A stretch of DNA of 40,843 nucleotides from Flavobacteriaceae bacterium (GTDB lineage: Bacteria; Bacteroidota; Bacteroidia; Flavobacteriales; Weeksellaceae). Shown piece by piece: positions 34,426-40,843 of the stretch. Positions within the stretch are counted from its first letter, which is position 1. Every line of letters begins with the position of its first letter. The notes under the pieces were generated by a model. That model made no database searches, was not told where the DNA came from, and saw nothing but the letters and a program-made list of their open reading frames with translations. The stretch covers positions 1 through 40,843 of the forward strand of contig JAGLAZ010000003.1 of the NCBI GenBank assembly GCA_018260565.1, given 5' to 3'. The position numbers and the translations under genes are program-made.

Positions 34426-35847
34426 ATGGAATACATCGGTGTTTTTGATATGTTAAAAATTGGCGTGGGGCCTAGTAGTAGCCATACCTTAGGTCCTTGG
34501 AGAGCCGCTCAAGCTTTTTTAAACAAAATAAACAATCAGGACATTTCCCTTATAGAAAAAATCCGTATTGATCTTTATGGTTCTCTTTCTCTTACAGGGA
34601 AAGGCCATGCTACAGATTTGGCTATAATTTTAGGGCTTGCCGGATATGATCCTGTTACTATCCCTACCAATCAAATAGATGAAATTATAGGAAGAATAAA
34701 GAATTCTAAAATATTGGAAATAAATGGAAACCATGCAATCCCATTTTTCTCTGAAGATTTGATTTTTCATAAAGATTTTCTACCGGAACATCCCAACGGT
34801 ATGAGGATAACTGCATTTTATTCCAATGGCCTTGCAGTATCTGGAACTTATTATTCAATAGGTGGAGGTTTTATTCTTGAAGAAGGTGTAGATGCTTCTT
34901 CCGCACAAACTCACATTTCTGAAGTCCCCTATCCTATCGCATTCGCGGAAGATATTCTCAGGCATTGTGATACCTTGGGCATAAACAGTAAAATATCTGA
35001 TGTTGTTTTAGCTAATGAGGCCTCCCTACAATCTCTGGAAGAAATTAGCCAAAAACTTGACGCTATTTGGCAAGTAATGGAGGACAGTATCTTCAATGGT
35101 TGCCATTCGGAAGGATTTTTACCTGGTGGTCTGATGGTTCGCAGAAGAGCATTTGATATGTTTTCAAAGTTAAAGAGTCCTGTCTTGAATTACTCGGAAA
35201 AAGACGATTTTTTAAGCGCCATCCGCTCTACAAGGATGCACTATAGGGAAATATTTTCTTGGGTTTCTACTTATGCTATTGCTGTCAATGAAGTGAATGC
35301 TGGCCTAGGAAGAGTAGTTACTGCACCCACCAATGGTTCTGCAGGCGTTATTCCAGCAGTCTTATTTTTTTATCAAAGCATAGAAAATCATAAATCTACC
35401 AAAGAACATATACATCGATTTTTAATGACATCTGCTGTAGTAGGAAGCGTTTTTAAAAGGAATGCAACTATATCCGCTGCTATGGGAGGGTGTCAGGCGG
35501 AAATTGGCGTTTCTAGTGCTATGGCTGCTGCAGGGCTAACTGAACTCCGTGGTGGAAGCCCAAAACAGTGCCTAAATGCTGCAGAAATAGCTATGGAGCA
35601 TCATTTAGGTATGACTTGTGACCCTATTGCTGGCCTAGTTCAAATACCTTGTATTGAAAGAAACTCTATGGGTGCCATAAAAGCTATAAATGCATCAGAA
35701 TTAGCATTGGCTGCTAGCGATTTTACTCGTGTGAGCCTAGATGATGTAGTCCAAACAATGTGGAAAACTGCCCAAGACATGAATTCTAATTACAAAGAAA
35801 CAAGCGAAGGTGGTTTAGCCGTAAGCGTAAAATGTACAGATTGCTAG
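34426..35847 (+). CDS. sdaA: L-serine ammonia-lyase, iron-sulfur-dependent
   Basis: A 473-residue single-chain L-serine dehydratase that converts serine to pyruvate and ammonia. The N-terminal beta domain has [16 protein letters not shown]. The catalytic alpha domain has the three [4Fe-4S] cysteines C356 (GGCQAEIG), C398 (MTCDPIAG) and C409 (IPCIERN), with the 42 and 11 spacing known from the family (as in Legionella LSD). The cluster is labile to oxygen. The phosphatidylserine synthase gene begins on the base after its stop, so the pair is one operon. The start is the ATG at 34426; an upstream TTG would overlap the promoter. Confidence 0.96.
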   Translation: MEYIGVFDMLKIGVGPSSSHTLGPWRAAQAFLNKINNQDISLIEKIRIDLYGSLSLTGKGHATDLAIILGLAGYDPVTIPTNQIDEIIGRIKNSKILEINGNHAIPFFSEDLIFHKDFLPEHPNGMRITAFYSNGLAVSGTYYSIGGGFILEEGVDASSAQTHISEVPYPIAFAEDILRHCDTLGINSKISDVVLANEASLQSLEEISQKLDAIWQVMEDSIFNGCHSEGFLPGGLMVRRRAFDMFSKLKSPVLNYSEKDDFLSAIRSTRMHYREIFSWVSTYAIAVNEVNAGLGRVVTAPTNGSAGVIPAVLFFYQSIENHKSTKEHIHRFLMTSAVVGSVFKRNATISAAMGGCQAEIGVSSAMAAAGLTELRGGSPKQCLNAAEIAMEHHLGMTCDPIAGLVQIPCIERNSMGAIKAINASELALAASDFTRVSLDDVVQTMWKTAQDMNSNYKETSEGGLAVSVKCTDC

Positions 35848-36576
35848 ATGAAATTCATAAAAAATAACTTAGCTAATGGACTTACTCTTGGGAATTTATT
35901 TTTTGGAGTAATTGGAATCTTACACTTGGTGAAGGGGGATTTTCAAGTTACCTTTTTCTGCTTATTGGCATCTCTTATTTTAGATTTTTTTGATGGATTT
36001 ACCGCCAGAGCTTTAAAATCTGACTCACAAATAGGTCTTCAGCTGGATTCTTTAGCAGATGTAGTAAGTTTCGGCGTGATGCCTGGTATTGCGATGTATC
36101 AAATGTTATCGGAAGCTTCTGTAGGATTTCCTCATCTTCCTTATGGGATATCTTGGGGCATACTTGGTATTTTTATCAGTGTGGCCAGCGGTCTCAGATT
36201 GGCAATATTTAATTTGGATACAGAACAACGCTATTATTTTAAAGGACTTAATACGCCTACCAATACCCTTCTTATTTTTGGATTGTATTATGTAATTGCG
36301 GAAACTCAAAAGAGTGATGGATTTTCAACTTCTTATTTCGCTGAAATCAATCCTTGGCTGTTAATAGGGCTTAGTTTCGTATCTATTTTCTTAATGCTTA
36401 GCCCCATTAAGATGATAAGCATGAAATTTAAGTCAAAAAAATGGCAAGATAACATCCCTAAAATAGTTTTGGTAATTGGAGGTCTTGTTCTACTTATTGT
36501 GTTAGGGAAATTGTCCATTCCATTTCTTGTATTATGGTACTTATTGGTTTCAATACTTTTCCAAAAACAATTATAA
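35848..36576 (+). CDS. pssA: Phosphatidylserine synthase (CDP-diacylglycerol type)
   Basis: A 242-residue integral membrane CDP-alcohol phosphatidyltransferase that joins CDP-diacylglycerol and serine. The active-site motif is complete: D46, D49-G50, A53-R54, G63, D67, D71 within LILDFFDGFTAR and GLQLDSLAD. About six to eight hydrophobic segments follow the family pattern, such as FVSIFLMLSPIKM. It makes the precursor of phosphatidylethanolamine, the main lipid of these bacteria; the decarboxylase gene is not in the window. It abuts sdaA without a spacer, and both use serine. Confidence 0.93.
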   Translation: MKFIKNNLANGLTLGNLFFGVIGILHLVKGDFQVTFFCLLASLILDFFDGFTARALKSDSQIGLQLDSLADVVSFGVMPGIAMYQMLSEASVGFPHLPYGISWGILGIFISVASGLRLAIFNLDTEQRYYFKGLNTPTNTLLIFGLYYVIAETQKSDGFSTSYFAEINPWLLIGLSFVSIFLMLSPIKMISMKFKSKKWQDNIPKIVLVIGGLVLLIVLGKLSIPFLVLWYLLVSILFQKQL

Positions 36577-36591
36577 TTTAATTTCTTCTGC

Positions 36592-37347
36592 ATGAAGCTA
36601 AAACTCGAAAGACCCCTGTGTGTTTTTGATATTGAAAGTACAGGGCTCAATATTTCTAAAGACAAAATTTTAGAACTTTCTATTATTAAACTTTTCCCAA
36701 ACCAATCCCGGAAAGAGCATACTTGGAGAATCAATCCTGAAATCGATATTCCACCGGACTCCTCAGAAATCCATGGAATATATAATAAAGATGTAGAAGA
36801 TTGTCCAATATTTTCTGAAATTGTAGATGAAGTATTAGATTTTATTGAGGGATGTGATCTTGCAGGTTTTAATTCAAATAAATTCGATGTTCCTTTACTG
36901 GGGGAAGAAATTTTTCGCGCTAATCGCAACTATGATTTTTCGGAAATTTTTTTAGTAGATGTTCAAACTATCTTTCACAAGATGGAGCCAAGGACACTAA
37001 GCGCCGCATATAAGTTTTATTGTAATGAAGAATTGAAAAACGCCCATTCCGCTTCTGCAGATACTCAAGCAACACTGGATATTCTTTTAGCACAAATAGA
37101 AAAATATGAAGATCTTCCAAGCGATATACAGGAATTGAGTGCCTTTAGCACAGCCAAAAATAATGCAGATTTAGCAGGAATGTTAGGCTATGATAAGGAA
37201 GGTGAGATAATCTTTAATTTCGGTAAATACAAAGGAAAGACAGCTAAAGAAGTGTTTACTAGAGAACCAGGCTACCTCCAATGGATTTTAAAATCTGATT
37301 TCCCTTTGGTCACAAAACATATCCTACAAAATATATCTCTGGAATAA
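36592..37347 (+). CDS. DEDDh 3'-5' exonuclease with C-terminal extension
   Basis: A 251-residue DnaQ/epsilon-like exonuclease. The ExoI motif is VFDIESTG (D13, E15), ExoII contains the Asp in AGFNSNKFDVPLL (about 95-107), and ExoIII has HSASADTQATLD with the His and Asp of the DEDDh type. The last 50 residues (FNFGKYKGKTAKEVF, then PGYLQWILKSDF) form a small domain often found after such exonucleases in Bacteroidota. It may proofread DNA or degrade nucleic acid in repair; it is not necessarily the replicative epsilon subunit. It lies 15 nt after pssA and ends at a terminator. Confidence 0.9.
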   Translation: MKLKLERPLCVFDIESTGLNISKDKILELSIIKLFPNQSRKEHTWRINPEIDIPPDSSEIHGIYNKDVEDCPIFSEIVDEVLDFIEGCDLAGFNSNKFDVPLLGEEIFRANRNYDFSEIFLVDVQTIFHKMEPRTLSAAYKFYCNEELKNAHSASADTQATLDILLAQIEKYEDLPSDIQELSAFSTAKNNADLAGMLGYDKEGEIIFNFGKYKGKTAKEVFTREPGYLQWILKSDFPLVTKHILQNISLE

Positions 37348-37378
37348 AAAAAGGCTACTTGTTTAAGCAGCCTTTAAT
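37345..37378. terminator. Bidirectional intrinsic terminator
   Basis: AAAGGCT (37350-37356) pairs with AGCCTTT (37369-37375), and inner bases extend the stem. It lies between the convergent exonuclease and pheS genes and has A-rich and T-rich flanks, so it can serve both. Confidence 0.8.
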
Positions 37379-38395
37379 TTAATATTGAGCTCCGAATTGT
37401 TGTAAGAATCGGATATCATTTTCAAAAAACATTCGGATATCACCTATCTGATAAAGAAGCATTGCTATACGTTCTATACCCATCCCGAATGCAAATCCCG
37501 AATATTGATCAGAATCGATTCCTACATTCTCCAAAACGCTAGGATCTACCATACCACATCCCATTATTTCCAGCCATCCGGTGCCTTTGGTAATTCTATA
37601 ATCAGTTTCAGTTTCTAAACCCCAATACACATCTACTTCCGCACTGGGCTCTGTAAAAGGAAAGTATGAAGGTCTCATCCGTATTTTAGATTTCCCAAAT
37701 AAAGATTCTGTGAAGTATTGGATAGTCTGTTTTAAATCTGCAAAACTTACATTTTCATCTACATAAAGACCCTCTACTTGATGAAAGAGGCAATGAGATC
37801 TAGCAGAAATAGCTTCATTTCTAAAAACCCTTCCTGGAGCTAAAAATCGTAATGGAGGTTTGGCATTTTCCATATGCCGTATTTGCACGGAAGAAGTATG
37901 AGTCCTTAGCAAACGTTCCGGAGATACATCCAGAAAGAAGGTATCTTGCATATCCCTAGCTGGGTGATATTTTGGAAGGTTTAGAGCGGTAAAATTATGC
38001 CAATCATCCTCCACTTCTGGTCCGAAAGCTATGGAGAATCCGAATTTTGAAAATATATCACATATTTCATTTCGTACCAGCGAAATAGGATGAATGCTTC
38101 CCTTAGATTTAGCATATCCTGGACGAGTAAGATCTTCAAAAGAAGCGTTATTTTCGTCTATACCTTGTGTATTTTGAAAGGATTCAACTTTGTCTTCTGC
38201 AGCCTTTTTAAGTATATTGAGTGGTTGTCCGTACGCCTTCTTTTGGTCTCCGGGAAGCGCCTTGAAGGCAAAAAACAAATCGTTTATGATTCCTTTTTTA
38301 CCTAAAAATTTGATTCGGAATTCTTCAACTTCAGATGCAGTACCTCCATTGAAATTATTAACTTCCTCTTGATATTGTTGTAAATTTTCTAACAT
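37379..38395 (-). CDS. pheS: Phenylalanyl-tRNA synthetase alpha subunit
   Basis: A 338-residue class II aminoacyl-tRNA synthetase catalytic subunit, working as an alpha2-beta2 complex with PheT (not in the window). The N-terminal coiled coil (about 1-80) binds tRNA. Motif 2 contains FRNEAISARSHCLFHQVEG, a substrate block ends RPSYFPFTEPSAEVDV, and motif 3 contains GFAFGMGIERIAMLLYQI. The ATG at 38395 begins the conserved MLENLQQYQEEV; an upstream ATG at 38425 is rejected because it lies before the -7 element at 38415-38422. Length is normal. Confidence 0.96.
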   Translation of the reverse strand: MLENLQQYQEEVNNFNGGTASEVEEFRIKFLGKKGIINDLFFAFKALPGDQKKAYGQPLNILKKAAEDKVESFQNTQGIDENNASFEDLTRPGYAKSKGSIHPISLVRNEICDIFSKFGFSIAFGPEVEDDWHNFTALNLPKYHPARDMQDTFFLDVSPERLLRTHTSSVQIRHMENAKPPLRFLAPGRVFRNEAISARSHCLFHQVEGLYVDENVSFADLKQTIQYFTESLFGKSKIRMRPSYFPFTEPSAEVDVYWGLETETDYRITKGTGWLEIMGCGMVDPSVLENVGIDSDQYSGFAFGMGIERIAMLLYQIGDIRMFFENDIRFLQQFGAQY

Positions 38396-38414
38396 ATGGC
38401 TTAATAAACCTAAG

Positions 38415-38422
38415 CAAAGGTA
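38415..38422 (-). promoter_or_regulatory. Candidate -7 element for pheS
   Basis: Minus-strand TACCTTTG (38422 to 38415) matches TAnnTTTG, 19 nt before the ATG at 38395. The -33 position falls in the terminator of the upstream gene and has no TTG. Confidence 0.45.
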
Positions 38423-38433
38423 CAATTCCCAAT

Positions 38434-38460
38434 AAAAAAATCCGGCATTAAGCCGGATCT
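38434..38460 (-). terminator. Intrinsic terminator of the YceI lipoprotein gene
   Basis: ATCCGGC (38440-38446) pairs with GCCGGAT (38452-38458) around a 5-nt loop; read on the minus strand it is followed by a U-tract (A7 at 38434-38440 on the plus strand). It separates the YceI gene from pheS. Confidence 0.9.
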
Positions 38461-38478
38461 TATTTTAGATTTTTTCTT

Positions 38479-39147
38479 TTATTTTTTGCTTACTGCACTA
38501 ATTTGAAGTGTAATTTCGTCTTTGATAACACCATTTTCAGCAGGTGATTTGAAAGTTACACCGAAATCATTTCTGTTAATATCAGTAGGTTTGGTTTTCA
38601 AACTTACTACTCCTTCAGGGCTTACAGTAACATTAGCATCGAAGGATACTGGTTTAGTAACTCCGTGTACTGTAAGGTTTCCAGAAATCTTAGAGTTAAA
38701 ATTCTCTGTTGTTTGTGGTAAAACCTCAGTAATTTCAAAACTTGAAGTAGGATATTTAGTTACATCAAAGAAGTCTGCACTTTTAAGATGACCTTCTAAT
38801 TTGGCGGCATCTTCTGGAGATCCTTTTAGGTCTTCAGAATTAAGAGAAGCCATATTGGCGGCGAAATTTCCTCCTACCAATTTTCCATCTTTAACAATGA
38901 AGTGTCCACTTTCAAAATTAATTTTTCCGTAATGGCTTGTCTGCTCTGTTTTAAGCAACTTATACCCTCTCCATTCTACGAAACTTTGAGTTACATCTAC
39001 TTCTTTATGATCTCCTTCTGGAGCTACATTGGTTTTTGTAGTTGTGGTTACGGTGGTGCTTTCTCCCTCCTTTTTCTCATTTTTACAAGAGCTGAAAGTT
39101 AGCGAAGCAAAGGCTAAACCTGCGATAATTAAATTAGAATTTTTCAT
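38479..39147 (-). CDS. YceI family lipoprotein
   Basis: A 222-residue YceI protein with a type II signal peptide: MKNSNLIIAGLAFASLTFSSC, with the lipobox cysteine at residue 21. A Thr-rich linker (about 30-42) is followed by the YceI beta-barrel (VTQSFVEWRGYKLL, GNFAANMASLNSEDLKG, FFDVTKYPTSSFEITEVL, DINRNDFGVTF). The anchor differs from the secreted YceI at 5449, so the two probably act in different places or on different lipids. It is a single-gene unit with a strong promoter and a strong terminator. Confidence 0.93.
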   Translation of the reverse strand: MKNSNLIIAGLAFASLTFSSCKNEKKEGESTTVTTTTKTNVAPEGDHKEVDVTQSFVEWRGYKLLKTEQTSHYGKINFESGHFIVKDGKLVGGNFAANMASLNSEDLKGSPEDAAKLEGHLKSADFFDVTKYPTSSFEITEVLPQTTENFNSKISGNLTVHGVTKPVSFDANVTVSPEGVVSLKTKPTDINRNDFGVTFKSPAENGVIKDEITLQISAVSKK

Positions 39148-39160
39148 ATATAAATTTTTG

Positions 39161-39192
39161 CAAAATTACAATAATTCAAAATAATTGACAAA
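39161..39192 (-). promoter_or_regulatory. Consensus promoter of the YceI lipoprotein gene
   Basis: Minus-strand TTTG (39192 to 39189), a 20-nt spacer and TAATTTTG (39168 to 39161) fit the Bacteroidota consensus. The leader is about 10 nt before the ATG at 39147. Confidence 0.75.
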
Positions 39193-39226
39193 TTCTGCCC
39201 ACAAGGATGACGATTTATATTATAAG

Positions 39227-39234
39227 TATCTTTG
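39227..39234 (+). promoter_or_regulatory. -7 element abutting the ABC ATPase start
   Basis: TATCTTTG matches TAnnTTTG and ends 5 nt before the ATG at 39240. RNA would begin at or very near the start codon, and this makes the longer frame from 39207 unlikely. Confidence 0.45.
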
Positions 39235-39239
39235 CAAGA

Positions 39240-40223
39240 ATGATATCACTAGATACTGTTAATTTCACCCATTGGAATGCTCCAACTCCATTATTTACAA
39301 ATTTTTCATTAAAATTTTTTCCTTCTGGATTAAGTATTTTATGTGGAGCAAGCGGTAGTGGAAAAACCAGTCTCTTGGAAATAGTCGCTGGTAAAAATCC
39401 ATTGGATTCAGGGGATTTAAATTTTAAAGACAAATTATGCACTTATGATACTATATTAAAGAAATACAGAAATGTAGAACTTGTGAGCCAGCAATACGAA
39501 TTACAAAAATACAGTACAGTGGCAGAAAATATAGGTAAGCATATTAGCAATACTAAAATCCAAAAGAAACGAGAGCTAATAATGGATTACCTTAGAATCG
39601 TGGGTATGGAGGATTTTATCGATACTAAGGTTGAAAATTTATCTGGTGGAGAAAAACAACGGATTGCTATAGCGTCCTGCTTAGCAAAAGAACCTAAAGT
39701 AATACTTTTAGATGAGCCTTTTAGCGGACTGGATCCATCCAGAAGGAGGGAGTTACAAGCTTATTTATTTGAATTTTGCAAAAATTTACATATTAAATTG
39801 ATATTGAGCACACATGATTTACAATACAGCATGGGCTATGCAGATGAATTAATATTTATTAAAAAAGGTTCTATCATTCATCAGGGGAAGCCAGAAGAAA
39901 TCTATAAAAAAGTTAATGACCCTTATACAGCAGGATTTTTTGGGGAGTTTTCTTATACCACTTCCTCTTTTCGAGAATATTTTAATATCAATGAAACCAT
40001 TCTTTTCCCGTCCCAAATAACCTTATATTCTTTTGATAATTTAGAAGATGAAAATATTCGTAGTATCCCAGTTACTGTGGAAAACAGTTCGTTTTGGGGA
40101 ACCTATTATCGAAATGTGGTATCTGTGAAAAATTTTCCTGAACAAAAGTTAATTTTGCATGGACATTACTTACCAATAGGATCCCATTATCAAGTCTCCT
40201 TACTTTCTAGAGCCAATTCTTAG
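39240..40223 (+). CDS. ABC transporter ATP-binding protein with C-terminal TOBE-like region
   Basis: From the ATG at 39240 the protein has 327 residues. The ATPase domain (to about 230) has Walker A GASGSGKTSLL, a Q-loop in VSQQYELQ, signature LSGGEKQRIAIA, Walker B VILLDEPFSGLDP and the switch His in STHDL. The C-terminal 80 residues (SIPVTVENSSFWGTYYRNVV and following) resemble a TOBE domain, as in PotA, FbpC and ModC importers. No permease or binding-protein gene is adjacent, so the transporter partner is unknown. The YceI gene is divergent, with promoters 58 nt apart. Confidence 0.88.
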   Translation: MISLDTVNFTHWNAPTPLFTNFSLKFFPSGLSILCGASGSGKTSLLEIVAGKNPLDSGDLNFKDKLCTYDTILKKYRNVELVSQQYELQKYSTVAENIGKHISNTKIQKKRELIMDYLRIVGMEDFIDTKVENLSGGEKQRIAIASCLAKEPKVILLDEPFSGLDPSRRRELQAYLFEFCKNLHIKLILSTHDLQYSMGYADELIFIKKGSIIHQGKPEEIYKKVNDPYTAGFFGEFSYTTSSFREYFNINETILFPSQITLYSFDNLEDENIRSIPVTVENSSFWGTYYRNVVSVKNFPEQKLILHGHYLPIGSHYQVSLLSRANS

Positions 40224-40252
40224 TTTGCTCTCCTTTTTAATATTACAAATCT

Positions 40253-40843
40253 ATGCTACCCCAACATTCACATATCAAATTATTACATCCTAATTTACTT
40301 TACGGCATAAAAAATTGTCTGGAAACTGCACTTTTTAGCCCTAATGCCTATGCAGATAAAGTTATTGAAAGGTGCTTTAAGGCGCAGAAAAAATGGGGTA
40401 AAAAAGATAGAGCTACAGTAGCAGAAATATTTTATGGTATTATCCGATGGAAACGCCGCTTAGAATTTTATGTAAGTGAGCCAATATCAGAGGAAAACCT
40501 TTATTATTTTATTCTCATTTATTTAGAATGGGCAGAAATAGAATATGAAGATTTTAAAGAATTCAATGGATATAAAATTCCAATTTTTAAAAAAGAAGAG
40601 AAAAAATCTGCCTTTACACCAGCAGTTCGGCAAAGTGTTCCGGACTGGATGTACCAAGCGGTTGCAGAAGATTTCCCAAGACCTGAACATATTCTGAATA
40701 TTCTTAATTCCCAAGCACCACTTTGTCTAAGGATTAATCGACTAAAAATTAATGATAAAGATTTCCAGGCTCATTTAGAAGAAAAAAATATACGGTTTTT
40801 CCACGATGAGGAGTTTCCTGATGCCTATATTCTAGCTAACAGA
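40253..40843 (+). CDS. rsmB: RsmB/NOP family 16S rRNA (cytosine-C5) methyltransferase, partial
   Basis: The reading frame starts at an ATG (40253) and is open to the last base of the window (197 codons seen; the family has about 400-450). The N-terminal NusB-like part is visible (KVIERCFKAQKKWGKKDRATVAEIFYGIIRW), followed by the RsmB linker with AVRQSVPDWMYQAV and the RNA-binding block APLCLRINRLKI. The SAM-binding domain with its catalytic cysteines lies beyond the window, so activity cannot be judged. The naming is by family; RsmF and other NOP-type enzymes are alternatives. Confidence 0.85.
   Translation, partial: MLPQHSHIKLLHPNLLYGIKNCLETALFSPNAYADKVIERCFKAQKKWGKKDRATVAEIFYGIIRWKRRLEFYVSEPISEENLYYFILIYLEWAEIEYEDFKEFNGYKIPIFKKEEKKSAFTPAVRQSVPDWMYQAVAEDFPRPEHILNILNSQAPLCLRINRLKINDKDFQAHLEEKNIRFFHDEEFPDAYILANR

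Noticed and set aside
36333..36929. 198-codon minus-strand frame over the end of pssA and start of the exonuclease
   Set aside because: Antisense to two well-supported genes; no motif, and it crosses their junction.
40523..40714. 63-codon minus-strand frame near the window end
   Set aside because: Antisense to the RsmB-like coding sequence; phenylalanine-rich by composition.
1..40843. Mobile elements, CRISPR arrays, tRNA/rRNA genes, prophage or a defence system
   Set aside because: Both strands were read for transposase, integrase, Cas, nuclease-defence and toxin-antitoxin products and for direct-repeat arrays; none was seen. All protein-coding genes are ordinary chromosomal types.

Overview
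The window looks like a core chromosomal segment of an AT-rich Flavobacteriia bacterium (Bacteroidota), probably in the Weeksellaceae/Chryseobacterium group. The reasons are the gene families (OstA-like protein, DUF6702, DUF3575, YceI, a dual-domain OlsF-type acyltransferase, an LTA-synthase-like sulfatase), the many promoters with the Bacteroidota -7 element TAnnTTTG, and the near absence of Shine-Dalgarno sequences. No rRNA, tRNA, IS element, prophage, CRISPR array or origin was seen. The genus is an inference from gene content and was not tested by a search.

Layout. 89-5382: on the minus strand, an aspartokinase overlaps an OlsF-type acyltransferase (ATGA junction); divergent to them lies class I fructose-1,6-bisphosphatase overlapping an o-succinylbenzoate synthase (menC). 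5449-8279: a periplasmic YceI protein, then alanine dehydrogenase with a small membrane-anchored protein (minus), divergent from an exported DUF6702 protein. 8318-11097: an iron/siderophore unit (minus) of a TonB-dependent receptor followed 4 bp later by a PepSY-type membrane protein whose frame is broken at an A8 tract; a 25-bp palindrome sits upstream of the receptor promoter. 11249-14979: an ABC-F ATPase and aminopeptidase P (minus).

15117-25112 is a plus-strand run rich in envelope proteins: two exported M1 metallopeptidases with a HupE/UreJ-like membrane protein between them, an exported thioredoxin-fold protein, a DUF3575 protein with a small membrane protein, an FtsX-type ABC permease and a cystathionine-beta-synthase-like enzyme. 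25113-34295 is mostly minus: class III aminotransferase, OstA-like protein overlapping a divergent Fur-family regulator, Kup potassium transporter, PdhB, DUF2147 protein and an LTA-synthase-family sulfatase. 34426-37347 (plus): L-serine ammonia-lyase abutting phosphatidylserine synthase, then a DEDDh exonuclease. 37379-40843: PheS, a lipoprotein-type YceI (both minus), an ABC ATPase and a truncated RsmB-like rRNA methyltransferase (plus, running off the end).

Most genes are housekeeping metabolism or envelope biogenesis. I found no convincing undescribed multi-gene system. The best leads are the frameshifted PepSY gene at a homopolymer, the candidate operator at the TonB receptor, the atypical Fur paralogue fused by overlap to an OstA gene, and a set of -7 elements lying within 3-5 nt of a start codon, which implies leaderless or nearly leaderless mRNAs.
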